From Gemmatimonadota bacterium (lineage in GTDB: Bacteria; Gemmatimonadota; Gemmatimonadetes; Gemmatimonadales; Gemmatimonadaceae): a stretch of 64,000 nt of DNA. This document shows, one piece after another, positions 29,532 through 39,976 of this stretch. The translations under genes and the position numbers were made by a program. The notes under the pieces were generated by a model. The model was given only the letters and a program-made list of their open reading frames with translations. It did no database searches and was not told the DNA's origin. The stretch lies in the NCBI GenBank assembly GCA_021324775.1, contig JAJPIM010000008.1:62001-126000 (forward strand), given 5' to 3'. How positions within the stretch are numbered: the first letter of the stretch is position 1; the number at the start of each line of letters is the position of its first letter.

Positions 29532-31685
29532 ATGCATCACACTCATCCGATGTCCTGCTCGCACAGCTCGCGCGCCGGGTCACGGCGCGAGACATGGTTG
29601 ACCACCCGGGCCACCACAGCCTTGGCCACGTGGTTTGCCATCGCCGGCGGGGCGGTTCTCACCGGCGCATTCGCGGCACCACCTGCGGGCGCGCAGGCGG
29701 CGGGCAACCAGTCGTTCGTGACGGTTGTCGTGGGGCATCGCGATGGGACCCCGGCATCGCCGGCAGCGGACCCCGCGCCGCTGTCGGCCGAGCAGTTGTT
29801 GTCGCTCAGCTCTCCGGTCAAGGGATCGGACGACCCGGTGTGGCAGCCCGATGGGTCGCACATCTCGTTTCTCGGTTCGTACGGCGGGCCGGCCGGTATC
29901 TGGTCGGTCAGCCCCACGGGGAGCGGCGCGCCGGAAGAACTGGTGAACGAAGCGCCGCTCGCCGGGCTCGATTACACGGCGGGCCAGCATCCGTTGTGGT
30001 CGCCGAAGGGGGATTACGTCGCCTACGTCTCCACCAAGGGTGGTGACGCGCCGGAGATCTGGCTCTGGTCGGCGCGCGAGAAATCGGAGGCGCAGCTCAC
30101 GCATCTGGGCGGCGGCATCTATTCGATGTCGTGGGCGCCGGACGGCACGCGCATCGCGCTGTCCGACGACCGCTATGGCAGCCAGGATATCTTCATCGTA
30201 TCGGTGCCCGGCGGGCAGGTTCTCCGGCTGACGGGTGGACCGCGATACGCGGTCTTCCCGGGGTGGACGCCCGACAGCAAGACGGTGTTGTACGACCGCC
30301 TCGACAGCCGGTGGGTGGACCACGACCTCCTGGCCGTACCCGCGGACGGCAGCACGGCCCCGCGGCTCGTCGTGGCCGATCACAACTTCTTCGACTATCG
30401 CGGCGGCGGATCCTTCGGGTATCCGATGGCGTCGCCCGATGGCAAGCAGGTGCTCTTCCGTTCGCAGCGCAGCGGTTGGGTGAACTACTGGGTCGTGCCG
30501 GTCGAAGGGGGGACTCCGCACGCGGTGTCCGCGGAATCCGCGGAGCAGAGCGATGGCGGGTGGTCGCCCGACGGGAAGTGGATCGCTTTCGTGGCGAACC
30601 ACAACGGCACGAAAGGGCTGTACGTCGTGAGTGCGGCGGGCGGGACGCCGCGCGCGCTCGTGGCGCCGGCCGAGGGCGTCGTGGCCAAGGCGGCGTGGTC
30701 GCCCGACGGGCAGCGGATCAGTTATACGTTCGGCACCAGCGTCAGCGCGGCGGATCTCTACACCGTCGATGTGAAATCCGGCAAGACCACCCAACTGACC
30801 ACCTCCACACCGGCGGGTTTTCCTGCCGCCGGCCTGGTGGCCCCGCGCAAGATCACGTATCCGAGTGCCGATGGCCTGACTATCTCGGCGTATCTGTACG
30901 AACCGCGGGGGCTCAAGCCCGGAGAGAAGGCGCCCGGGATCATGTGGGTGCACGGCGGTCCGACCGGCCAGTGGGTGGACAGCTATCAGCCGCAGGTGCA
31001 GTACCTGGTGGAGCGTGGCTACGCCGTGCTGATGCCCAACATCCGCGGGAGCGCCGGCTATGGACTGGCCTTCGAGGATGCGAACAACGGCTGCTGGGGC
31101 CATTGCGACCTCAAGGACGTGCTGGCGGGCGTCGACTATCTCAAGCGGCAGCCGTACGTGGACGCCGAGAAGATCGGCATCACGGGGCGGAGCTATGGCG
31201 GGTGTTTGTCGATGTCGGCGATCGTGAACGCACCGGGCGTCTTCCAGGCGGCGATCCCCGAATCCGGCTATGGTGACTGGGAGGCATTCCTCCAGTTCAA
31301 CGACGAGATGCAGCACGATCAGTTGCTGGCGTACGAGTTCGGGCCGTGGCCGGACAGTGCCGCGGTCTATCGCCGGAACTCTCCGATCCACAACGTCGCG
31401 CGAGTCACGACGCCGACGCTGCTATTGCAGGGCGAAGGCGCGACCGCGTCGTGGCGTCCGGCCGAGGAGCCGGTGCCGGCGTCGATCGACTTCGCGCGGG
31501 CGCTCGATCAGCACTACAAACTCTTCCGGCTGAAGTCGTACCCGGGGGAGACCTACTACATAGAGGGGCACGACAACATCCGCCAGAAGATGGCGGACAT
31601 GCTCGCGTTCTTCGATCAGTACCTCAAGGACGGCATGCGGACCGCGCCGTCGGCCGCCCCGACAACGACGGCATCGGCCCAGTAG
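29532..31685 (+). CDS. S9 family peptidase (TolB-like propeller plus alpha/beta hydrolase)
   Basis: WSPDGKWIAF repeats; GIMWVHGGPTGQW; GITGRSYGGCLSMSA. Confidence 0.9.
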   Translation: MHHTHPMSCSHSSRAGSRRETWLTTRATTALATWFAIAGGAVLTGAFAAPPAGAQAAGNQSFVTVVVGHRDGTPASPAADPAPLSAEQLLSLSSPVKGSDDPVWQPDGSHISFLGSYGGPAGIWSVSPTGSGAPEELVNEAPLAGLDYTAGQHPLWSPKGDYVAYVSTKGGDAPEIWLWSAREKSEAQLTHLGGGIYSMSWAPDGTRIALSDDRYGSQDIFIVSVPGGQVLRLTGGPRYAVFPGWTPDSKTVLYDRLDSRWVDHDLLAVPADGSTAPRLVVADHNFFDYRGGGSFGYPMASPDGKQVLFRSQRSGWVNYWVVPVEGGTPHAVSAESAEQSDGGWSPDGKWIAFVANHNGTKGLYVVSAAGGTPRALVAPAEGVVAKAAWSPDGQRISYTFGTSVSAADLYTVDVKSGKTTQLTTSTPAGFPAAGLVAPRKITYPSADGLTISAYLYEPRGLKPGEKAPGIMWVHGGPTGQWVDSYQPQVQYLVERGYAVLMPNIRGSAGYGLAFEDANNGCWGHCDLKDVLAGVDYLKRQPYVDAEKIGITGRSYGGCLSMSAIVNAPGVFQAAIPESGYGDWEAFLQFNDEMQHDQLLAYEFGPWPDSAAVYRRNSPIHNVARVTTPTLLLQGEGATASWRPAEEPVPASIDFARALDQHYKLFRLKSYPGETYYIEGHDNIRQKMADMLAFFDQYLKDGMRTAPSAAPTTTASAQ

Positions 31686-31785
31686 CAACTCGCGTCTCAG
31701 GTCCACGACCGGCATTCCACGCCGATCACCCACCGTCCCAGGTGTCGTTCTCGCCCCCGTCCAATCGCTTCGGAGAAACGTCGTC

Positions 31786-33540
31786 ATGAATCGCCGTGTC
31801 CTGGTCACGCTCGCGGGCCTCTCCCTCGCCGGCGTCGCGGGGTGCAGTCATCCGTCGTCGCCGCGGTTCGAAGTCAGTTTCCCGGCGTCGCTGAACGCGC
31901 AGCCCATCACGGGCCGCGTCTTCATCACCCTGTTCACCCGGGGTGATGTCGAGCCGCGCATCGCGGCGTACCAGTCGGCGCGGGTGCGCGTGGGCCGGAT
32001 TCCGTTCTTTGCGGCGGACGTGGACCAGCTCAAACCCGGCGAGCACGCGACCATCGATACGAGCGCCGTCGGCTATCCGCTCTGGAACCTCCGCGATCTG
32101 CCCGCGGGTGACTACTACGCGCAGGCCGTCTTCAACGTCTACACGCAATACCACCGCGCGGACGGACACGTGATCTGGGCGCACCAGGATCACGGAGATG
32201 GGCAGCGCTGGGCCTACTCGCCCGGCAACCTGGTCAGCACGCCGGTGAAGGTGCACCTCGATCCGGCTGCCGGCTTCGACGTTCAGCTCACGTTCGATCA
32301 CGTGCTGCCGCCGCTCGATTCGATCCCCGACACCAAGTGGGTCAAACGGATCTCGATCCAGAGCGACACCCTCAGCAAGTGGTGGGGCGTTCCGCAGCGG
32401 CTTGGCGCCATCGTCCTGCTGCCAAAGGGTTACGACGAGCATCCGAACACCTACTATCCCGTGCTCTACGAGCAGTCGCACTTTTCACTCGACGCGCCGT
32501 TCGGATTCACGCCGGATTCGGCGCCGGCGGCGGGCTCGATGACGCCGGTGCGGCTGGCGCCAGTGAATCCCCGGTCGAACGTCGAGGGTCCGCGGGCCTT
32601 CACGGGCAACGGCAAGCGAGAGTCGGGGTACGAGTTCTACAAGTCGTGGATCTCGCCCAATCTCCCGCGGATGATCGTGGTGACGTTCCAGCATCCGACA
32701 CCCTACTTCGACGATTCCTACGCGGTCAATTCCGCCAACAACGGCCCGTACGGCGACGCGATCATGCGCGAGCTGGTGCCCTACGTGGAATCGCACTTCC
32801 GCATCATCAAGAAGCCGTATGCTCGCGTGCTCAGCGGCGGGTCGACAGGCGGTTGGGAGTCCCTGGCGCTGCAGTTGTACCATCCGGAGTTCTTCGGCGG
32901 CACGTGGACGTTCTTTCCCGATCCGATCGATTTCCGCCGGTACCAGCTCATCGATGCGTACGCCGACTCCAACGCGTTCGTCGTCCCGAACGCGGCGCCG
33001 GGCGCGCCGGAACGCATGATGCAACAATCGCCGGAAGGCCAGCCCGTGGCGGCGATGCGGTCAATCGCGCAGATGGAGTATGCATCCGGGACACACGGAC
33101 GGTCGGCCGCGCAGCTCGACATCTGGAACGCGACCTACGGGCCCGTCGGCGATGACGGATATCCCCGGCAGCTCTTCGATCTTCGCACCGGCAAGATCGA
33201 CCCGACGGTGGCGACGTACATGCGCGACCACGGGTATGACCTCCGATACTATGCGCAGCAGAACTGGCCGCGGATCGGTCCCCAGCTCGTCGGGAAGCTC
33301 CACATCCTGACCGGCGACATGGACGATTTCTATCTGGCACCCGCGGTCTACATGATGGAGGATTTCCTCGCCGGGACGACGAATCCGCACTATGCCGGCG
33401 ATTTCCGCTACGGACGTCCGATGAAAGGCCACGGCTGGCAGCCGATGACCAACGCAGATCTGCTGCGGGAAATGGCCGCGCAGATCGCGAAGAACGCTCC
33501 AGCGGGGGAGCCGACCGCGTCCTGGCGCAACGCCCCCTGA
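31786..33540 (+). CDS. Putative esterase (PF00756-like) lipoprotein
   Basis: LAGVAGCSH lipobox; LPKGYDEHPNTYYPVLYEQ; RVLSGGSTGGWESLALQLYHPEFFGG. Confidence 0.8.
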   Translation: MNRRVLVTLAGLSLAGVAGCSHPSSPRFEVSFPASLNAQPITGRVFITLFTRGDVEPRIAAYQSARVRVGRIPFFAADVDQLKPGEHATIDTSAVGYPLWNLRDLPAGDYYAQAVFNVYTQYHRADGHVIWAHQDHGDGQRWAYSPGNLVSTPVKVHLDPAAGFDVQLTFDHVLPPLDSIPDTKWVKRISIQSDTLSKWWGVPQRLGAIVLLPKGYDEHPNTYYPVLYEQSHFSLDAPFGFTPDSAPAAGSMTPVRLAPVNPRSNVEGPRAFTGNGKRESGYEFYKSWISPNLPRMIVVTFQHPTPYFDDSYAVNSANNGPYGDAIMRELVPYVESHFRIIKKPYARVLSGGSTGGWESLALQLYHPEFFGGTWTFFPDPIDFRRYQLIDAYADSNAFVVPNAAPGAPERMMQQSPEGQPVAAMRSIAQMEYASGTHGRSAAQLDIWNATYGPVGDDGYPRQLFDLRTGKIDPTVATYMRDHGYDLRYYAQQNWPRIGPQLVGKLHILTGDMDDFYLAPAVYMMEDFLAGTTNPHYAGDFRYGRPMKGHGWQPMTNADLLREMAAQIAKNAPAGEPTASWRNAP

Positions 33541-33568
33541 TCCCACCGTATGCCGGCGAGGAGGCCGC

Positions 33569-35542
33569 ATGCAGCGAGTCCTGATCGGAATTGGCGCAGT
33601 CCTGCTCGGGCTGATGCTCTCACGGTCCGTGCCGGCGCAGACGGGAGGGGGTGAAGGGCCGGGCCGGCAGATACTCAGCGCCGGGGATCTGGTCTCGGTC
33701 CGGTCGCTGGTCGGAGGCGCGGCTCCGCAATGGTCCCCCGATGGCGCGAACATCATGTTCGGCGGAGCACTCGGTGAATCCGACCTGTGGACGGTGGCGC
33801 CGTCGGGGGGCTTTCCCCGCTCGCTGCACATCGACATGGGCGACATCGCGTTTCTCCAGACGCATCAGGCGGCCTATTCGCCGGACGGCAAATGGGTCTC
33901 CTACCTTTCGACGCGCACCGGGCCGGCCGAGGTGTACCTCCGGTCGCTGCAGGACGGCCGGGAGACGCAGCTCACGAACCTGGGCGCGCGCATCAACTCC
34001 TACTCCTGGTCTCCCGATGGCCAGCAGATCGCGCTGGCAGGCGACAAGTTCGGGAACTACGCCATCTACGTCGTGCAGGTGCGGAGTGGCGCAGTCACGC
34101 GCGTGACGACTGGCACACTCAACGACGTCTTTCCCTCGTGGACGCCCGACGGCAAGCGCGTCGTCTTCGTCCAGCTCGACGATCGCTGGGCGGACCATAC
34201 GGTCTACGTCATCGATCCAGCCGGTGCATCGATCCCGCGTGCGGTCGTGAAGGACACCGGGTACTTCGACTACGCGGAGGGCGGCGGATTCGGATATCCG
34301 GCCATCTCGCCCGACGGATCGGCACTCCTGTTCCGGTCACAGCGGAGCGGATGGATCAACTACTGGTCCGTGCCCATGAGCGGCGGCGCGCCGCGGGCGA
34401 TCGCGCCGGAGGCCGCCAATCAGAGCGGCGCGCATTGGTCGCCGGACGGCAAGTCAATCCTCTACGAGGCACTGTGGAACGGGACGCAGGATCTCCGCGT
34501 CGTGAGCGCCGCGGGCGGCGCGCCACGGGTCGTAGCAAAGCCCGAGGACATGGGAGTGATCAACAACGCCGCCTGGTCGCCCGATGGCGCGCGGATCAGC
34601 TACACACTCGAGACCCCGACATCGGCCGCCGACCTGTACGTCGTGCCGGCGGCGGGCGGCGCACCCGTGCAGCTCACCACCTCCGCCGGGCCGCCCTACA
34701 TCGCCCCGGCGCTGATCCGTCCGAAGAAAGTGAATTACAAGTCGCCCGATGGTCTGACCATAGCGGCCTATCTGTACGAGCCGGTGCTCAAGCCGGGCGA
34801 GAAGGCGCCGGGGATCCTCCTCATTCACGGTGGTCCGACGTCGTCGTTCAACGACACGTATCAGACCGAAGCACAGTACTTCGCCATGCGAGGCTACGCG
34901 GTGCTCCTGCCCAACATCAGAGGCAGCTCCGGGTATGGCCGCCAATTCGAGGATGCGAACAATGGATGCTGGGGCCGCTGCGATCTGAAGGACGTGGTCG
35001 CAGGAGTGGATTTCCTCAAACGGCAGCCGTACATCCTCGCCTCCCGGATGGGCATCACCGGCACGAGCTACGGCGGATGCATGACGCTCGATGCGGCCGC
35101 GTTTGCCCCCGGCGTGTTTCAGGCGGGGATCGCCGGATCGGGCTACGGCGACTGGATCGCGTTTTACAATGAGCAGGAGCTGCGGCACATCAAGCTGCTG
35201 GACTACGAGCTGGGGCCGCTCGCGACGCACGAGAAGCTGTATCGATCTCTCTCGCCGATCTATTACGTCGACAGCATTCAGACGCCACTTTTCCTGATCA
35301 ACGGCGAAGGAAAGGATCTGCCGCGCTCGAACGCCGGCCGCCAGTTTGCCGACCGGCTCGAGTTCCGGTACAAGGCCGGGAAGTTCAAGGCGTATCCCAA
35401 CGAGAACTACTATATCCGGAGCGCCGCGAACATTCGGACGATGCTCGGGGACATGCAGGCGTATTTCGACCAGTACCTGAAGGACGGCGTGCACGAGGCG
35501 GAACAGCACGTGCCGGCCAGTGCCGCAGGGGGTCGTCCATGA
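33569..35542 (+). CDS. S9 family peptidase, paralogue of 29532-31685
   Basis: WSPDG repeats; GILLIHGGPTSSF; GITGTSYGGCMTLDA; shared ANNGCWGxCDLKDV motif. Confidence 0.9.
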   Translation: MQRVLIGIGAVLLGLMLSRSVPAQTGGGEGPGRQILSAGDLVSVRSLVGGAAPQWSPDGANIMFGGALGESDLWTVAPSGGFPRSLHIDMGDIAFLQTHQAAYSPDGKWVSYLSTRTGPAEVYLRSLQDGRETQLTNLGARINSYSWSPDGQQIALAGDKFGNYAIYVVQVRSGAVTRVTTGTLNDVFPSWTPDGKRVVFVQLDDRWADHTVYVIDPAGASIPRAVVKDTGYFDYAEGGGFGYPAISPDGSALLFRSQRSGWINYWSVPMSGGAPRAIAPEAANQSGAHWSPDGKSILYEALWNGTQDLRVVSAAGGAPRVVAKPEDMGVINNAAWSPDGARISYTLETPTSAADLYVVPAAGGAPVQLTTSAGPPYIAPALIRPKKVNYKSPDGLTIAAYLYEPVLKPGEKAPGILLIHGGPTSSFNDTYQTEAQYFAMRGYAVLLPNIRGSSGYGRQFEDANNGCWGRCDLKDVVAGVDFLKRQPYILASRMGITGTSYGGCMTLDAAAFAPGVFQAGIAGSGYGDWIAFYNEQELRHIKLLDYELGPLATHEKLYRSLSPIYYVDSIQTPLFLINGEGKDLPRSNAGRQFADRLEFRYKAGKFKAYPNENYYIRSAANIRTMLGDMQAYFDQYLKDGVHEAEQHVPASAAGGRP

Positions 35543-36108
35543 AGGCCGATCTACTGACCATGGGGACAGCACTCATGGCCGCAGTCGTGGCAACCGGTCC
35601 GGGCCGGAACGGCAGCCGTCTGCTGCGTCCCGCGATCGACAGCATCTCGCTCGAACCGACGAGCGATGCCCGCGGTGCGTCCGGCGTCGCCGTCCTCACG
35701 CGGTCGCCGTCGCCGTTCGGCATGTCCCTGACGCCGGACGGCCACCTGCGGTATGACGTCCACCTGCATGTGAGCGGACTCCCGGCCGATCCGCGCGTCT
35801 ATGACGGCGCGACGGCGTATGTGGCCTGGGCCACCGTTCCGGATCTCAGTCTTGCACGGCGGCTTGGACCGGTGGCCGCGGACGGCTCCAGCTCCGGTGA
35901 GGTCGACTGGAACAAGTTCATCGTGCTCGTGACGGCGGAGAAGACCAGCGTCCAGCCCGGCACCAAGCCTGGCGCCAAGCCTGGCGCCAAGCCGGCGGCG
36001 GAGCCGCACTGGTCGGGCACGATCCTGCTCAAGGGCGTCTCGCCCAGCACGTGGATGCAGCGGTACGGGAGCCATATCCTCAACAATGGCGGCAACCCCC
36101 AGTGGTAA
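35539..36108 (+). CDS. Hypothetical secreted protein
   Basis: ATGA overlap with upstream stop; N-terminal hydrophobic segment; TKPGAKPGAKP repeat. Confidence 0.65.
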   Translation: MKADLLTMGTALMAAVVATGPGRNGSRLLRPAIDSISLEPTSDARGASGVAVLTRSPSPFGMSLTPDGHLRYDVHLHVSGLPADPRVYDGATAYVAWATVPDLSLARRLGPVAADGSSSGEVDWNKFIVLVTAEKTSVQPGTKPGAKPGAKPAAEPHWSGTILLKGVSPSTWMQRYGSHILNNGGNPQW

Positions 36109-37921
36109 TGCCGGCGCCGGGGCTCGCGTGACGCCCGGCAGGCGGTTCGGCCTGCCCACATGGATGTCCGGCTTCGTGCGCGGCGTGCGGTCCCACGCCA
36201 TGGTCACCGCGGCGGTCATCGTGGCGGTCGCCGGCTGGACCGGGGCCGCCACTGCCGCATCGCAGACCGCTCCGCCCGACACGTCGCACGGCGGGATGGC
36301 TGGCATGGCGGGGATGGCGATGGGGAACGCCGGTCCGAGCGGTGGCCACCGGATGCCGCCGATGCCGGCCGACATTCCGATGATGCCGGGTATGGAGTCG
36401 CTGCATCCGCAGGGGCCGGCGTACGTGCCGGGTGCCGGGACCGACGTGGCCAGCCTTCCGGCTGGCGTGGCGAGCACGCCCGTGGAGATGAAGGATGGCG
36501 ACACTCTCAACCTCGATGCGCGGCTGATCCGCCGCACGATCAAGGGTGCGACGTACGCGATGTACGCGTTCAACGGACAATACCCAGGCCCACTGATCCG
36601 CGTGCACGAGAACGCGACGATTTACGTGCGGTTCACCAACCACATCGACCTCCCGTCGTCGATCCATTGGCACGGGGTCCGGCTGGCGAACAAGTTCGAC
36701 GGCTCAGTGGGCCTCACGCAGGACGCGGTGCCGCCGGGTGGCACGTTCGTCTACCAGGTTCACTTTCCCGATGCGGGACTCTACTGGTACCACCCGCATG
36801 TCCGGGAGGATATCGAGCAGAACCTCGGCCTGTTCGGCAACGTGGTCGTCACGTCGCCCGACCCGCACTATTACAATCCGGCCAACGCCGAGGCGGTGCT
36901 GATTCTGGATGACCTGCTGGTGGACACGCAGGGGATCATTCCGTACGGCAGGGACGCGGCGGATTTCACGATCATGGGGCGATTCGGCAACCTGTTCCTC
37001 GTCAACGGCGAGCCGAATTATCACCTCGCCGTCCACCGGGGCGATGTCGTCCGGTTCTTCCTGACGGATGCGTCGAACGCCCGCAGCTACAACCTCAATT
37101 TCGGCGGCGCGCCGATCAAACTGGTGGCGACCGATCTCAGTCGCTACGAGCACGAGCAGATGGTCAGCAACATCGTGATCTCGCCGGCCCAGCGTTACAC
37201 CGCGGAAGTGCGGTTCGGCACGCCCGGGACCTTCGCGCTGACGAATCGGGTGCAGGCGGTCAACAACTACGCCGGCGAGTATTTCCCGGAAGTGGATACG
37301 CTTGGGACGATCACCGTCTCGGCCGACCCCACCACCGCCGACCACGCACACGAGTTCACGACGCTGCGTGCCAATACCGCCGTCACGTCGGACATCGACC
37401 GGTACCGGAAGTATTTCGACAAGCCGGTGGACCACGAGCTGGCGCTCACCGTCAATATCCAGGGGCTGCCCAACTCGATCGTGTCGTTCATGATCGTGGA
37501 CACGATGTATTTCTCGCCCGTCGAGTGGAACGATGGGATGCCGGACATGAACTGGGTTTCCACGGCCAAGGAAGTCCACTGGATCATGCGAGACGTGGCG
37601 ACCGGCAAGGAGGACATGGACATCAACTGGCACTTCACGCAGGGTGACGTCGCGAAGATCCGGATCCGCAACGATGCGAAGTCCATGCATCCCATGGGGC
37701 ATCCCATCCATTTCCACGGACAGCGGTTTCTGGTACTCGCGCGAGACGGCGTGCCGAACCCGAACCTTGCCTGGCAGGACACGGAGCTCATCCCGGTGGG
37801 ATCGGCGGAGGACATTCTGCTCGACGCATCCAATCCCGGGACATGGATGGCGCACTGCCACATCGCGGAGCATCTCGAGGCGGGGATGCACATGATGTTC
37901 ACGGTGGACCCGGCGCCGTAA
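36086..37921 (+). CDS. Multicopper oxidase with Met/His-rich N-terminal segment
   Basis: SSIHWHGVRL...GLYWYHPHVRED...HPMGHPIHFHGQRFLVL...WMAHCHIAEHLEAGMHMMF copper sites; HGGMAGMAGMAMGNAGPSGGHRMPPMPADIPMMPGM. Confidence 0.95.
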   Translation: MAATPSGNAGAGARVTPGRRFGLPTWMSGFVRGVRSHAMVTAAVIVAVAGWTGAATAASQTAPPDTSHGGMAGMAGMAMGNAGPSGGHRMPPMPADIPMMPGMESLHPQGPAYVPGAGTDVASLPAGVASTPVEMKDGDTLNLDARLIRRTIKGATYAMYAFNGQYPGPLIRVHENATIYVRFTNHIDLPSSIHWHGVRLANKFDGSVGLTQDAVPPGGTFVYQVHFPDAGLYWYHPHVREDIEQNLGLFGNVVVTSPDPHYYNPANAEAVLILDDLLVDTQGIIPYGRDAADFTIMGRFGNLFLVNGEPNYHLAVHRGDVVRFFLTDASNARSYNLNFGGAPIKLVATDLSRYEHEQMVSNIVISPAQRYTAEVRFGTPGTFALTNRVQAVNNYAGEYFPEVDTLGTITVSADPTTADHAHEFTTLRANTAVTSDIDRYRKYFDKPVDHELALTVNIQGLPNSIVSFMIVDTMYFSPVEWNDGMPDMNWVSTAKEVHWIMRDVATGKEDMDINWHFTQGDVAKIRIRNDAKSMHPMGHPIHFHGQRFLVLARDGVPNPNLAWQDTELIPVGSAEDILLDASNPGTWMAHCHIAEHLEAGMHMMFTVDPAP

Positions 37922-37969
37922 TCCGGCGGCGGTGCATTGTTGTTCCTCTCCACAATTCCGAGGGAGTCT

Positions 37970-39427
37970 ATGTTGCAGATACGACCAGGTCTTCCATTGT
38001 CGGTCGCGTGCACCGCGCTGTTGCTGGCCGGGGCGATCACGGTTCGCGCTCAGGACCCCCGGGCCGCCACTGCCCCGGGCGCGGCGCCGCTCGAAAAAGT
38101 CGGCGGCAGCTCCAACATTCACCTGATCGCCCACATTCCCCTCGGCGGGTATTTCCGCGTCGGCGATGCGGACCTCGAGCAGGAGATGTCGCGCCCGTAC
38201 GCTTACGTCGGCCAGCTCCGGGACCGGCCCGGCTTCACGATCCTCGACATGCACGACCTGAACAACGTCAAGGCCCTCTACAAGTGGAAGATCGAAAACG
38301 CGGCGCTGCACTCCGGTGACGGCGGTCTCCGCGCGAAGTACTTCAAGCTGCACAACAAGTACTACGTCGCGGTGTGCTTCCAGTTCCTGCAGGGATCACC
38401 CGACGCCGACCTTGGCGCCGTCATCTTCGACGTCACGGGGCTGCCCGACACCACGAAAATCAAGGTCGCCGCTCGCATCCGGGCTCCGAACACGCCGGGC
38501 GGCTTCCACAACCTGTTTGCGTACAAGCACTCGGACGGCCGCGTCCTGCTGTTCACCACCACGACGTCCAGCGTGGCGAACATCTACGACATGGACAAGC
38601 TCCTGAGCGGCGACAAGGACCAGGGGCTCGTGGGAACGGTACCCATCCCGCCCGGCCCCAAGTGGGATGAAGCGCTCCCGGGGATGAACAGCGCGAAGCC
38701 TCTGTCGATCTCAGGATACCACGACTTCTATGTCGGCTACGACCCCGGGACGCGGCAGGACAAGTTCTATGGTGCCGGTGCCGGCGGGTACTATGTCTTC
38801 GACGTCACGCACACCGACGCGCCGAAACTCATCACCTCTGTCGTCGGATCGGCAGGTATCAGCTGGGGCCACACGTTCACGCCGACGCCCGATGGATTGT
38901 TTGCGGTCGCGGAGACGGAGTATCAGTGGGCGCCGCTCCGGATCTTCGATCTCCGTCCGGGTCTCGAGGGTAAGGTACAGGCGATTACCCAGCCGATCGC
39001 GGTGTGGAACGCCGACTGGAACGATCTCGCGCACAACCACGAGGTGCGCTGGCCGTACGTCTTCGTCTCGGCGTATGAGGACGGCCTCCAGGTCTTCAAC
39101 ATGCAGGATCCGAAACATCCCAAGACCTTGGGATGGTACTACACCTGCGAGTGCACGCACGAAACCGGCTTCGGTGGCCTTCCGGACTGGCAGGGCACGA
39201 GTATCTACAACGGCGCGTTCGGCGTCATGGTCCGAAACGCCGATGGCCTGATCCTCATCACCGACTCGAACACCGGTGCATGGCTGTTCAAGATGGACGG
39301 CTTCAGCGGATGGAACGGCGACGATTGGTCCATGCCGAACATCTCGAGCGCGCAGGACTGGGATCATGGGCCGCCGGGCTCGAGCCATCCGGCGCCAACA
39401 CCCGGCACAAAGGCGGGCGGAAACTGA
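37970..39427 (+). CDS. Secreted LVIVD-repeat/beta-propeller-like protein
   Basis: Signal peptide; repeats such as YYVFDVTHTDAPKLITSV, LRIFDLRPG, LQVFNMQDPKHPKTLGWY. Confidence 0.7.
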   Translation: MLQIRPGLPLSVACTALLLAGAITVRAQDPRAATAPGAAPLEKVGGSSNIHLIAHIPLGGYFRVGDADLEQEMSRPYAYVGQLRDRPGFTILDMHDLNNVKALYKWKIENAALHSGDGGLRAKYFKLHNKYYVAVCFQFLQGSPDADLGAVIFDVTGLPDTTKIKVAARIRAPNTPGGFHNLFAYKHSDGRVLLFTTTTSSVANIYDMDKLLSGDKDQGLVGTVPIPPGPKWDEALPGMNSAKPLSISGYHDFYVGYDPGTRQDKFYGAGAGGYYVFDVTHTDAPKLITSVVGSAGISWGHTFTPTPDGLFAVAETEYQWAPLRIFDLRPGLEGKVQAITQPIAVWNADWNDLAHNHEVRWPYVFVSAYEDGLQVFNMQDPKHPKTLGWYYTCECTHETGFGGLPDWQGTSIYNGAFGVMVRNADGLILITDSNTGAWLFKMDGFSGWNGDDWSMPNISSAQDWDHGPPGSSHPAPTPGTKAGGN

Positions 39428-39455
39428 GAAGGGAGAAAGGAGAAAGGAGACTGAG
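39426..39455 (+). repeat. Second polypurine GAGAAAGGAGAAAGGA tract
   Basis: gaagggagaaaggagaaaggagactgag directly after a stop codon. Confidence 0.75.
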
Positions 39456-39461
39456 TAGCGA

Positions 39462-39493
39462 GGCGGCCTGGCGCTCACTCCATCCAGGCCGCC
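39462..39493 (+). terminator. Hairpin downstream of the LVIVD-repeat gene
   Basis: Perfect 10-bp stem GGCGGCCTGG/CCAGGCCGCC. Confidence 0.45.
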
Positions 39494-39552
39494 CACGCTC
39501 TTCCCCTCGTTGCCACGCGGCCGGCCCCTCCGACGGACCGCGCGGGAGTGTT

Positions 39553-39798
39553 TCACGAGGCGAGACGGGGCTGAGGCGGAAACGTGGCGAGGAAGGCAAA
39601 CTGCGCCACAGCCGTATCTGCATCATGGAGCATTTCGCATCGCGTCAATACCGTCCCATCGGGCGCCGTGACAAGGTACTGAGCGAGCCGGGAATCGTAT
39701 TGGATCGTCGGTAGCGTATGCATGGGCCGGATCTCAATATCTGTCTGGAATGAGCCGGCGAAGCGCGACGATGCGCATGCGCGATGCCGAGTTCGCAC
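39553..39798 (-). CDS. Hypothetical small protein (start possibly 39723)
   Basis: Plausible sequence MHTLPTIQYDSRLAQYLVTAPDGTVLTRCEMLHDADTAVAQFAFLATFP. Confidence 0.35.
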   Translation of the reverse strand: MRTRHRACASSRFAGSFQTDIEIRPMHTLPTIQYDSRLAQYLVTAPDGTVLTRCEMLHDADTAVAQFAFLATFPPQPRLAS

Positions 39799-39976
39799 CC
39801 CGACGTGTCAGATACCCAAGCAACATCGGGGCAACGATTACCGTAACGAGGCTGAGCACGACCGTCTTGCCGAGCGTCCGCATAAATCTCTCCGTGTGTG
39901 CGGTATGCAATAGGATTGCGTGGCCGATCTCGCGGGGAACGGGCCTGGGAGGAACTGGATCACGAGCTCCCGCTCG

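Noticed and set aside
29580-31391. 603-aa minus-strand ORF
   Set aside because: Shadow of the S9 peptidase gene on the opposite strand, no domains.
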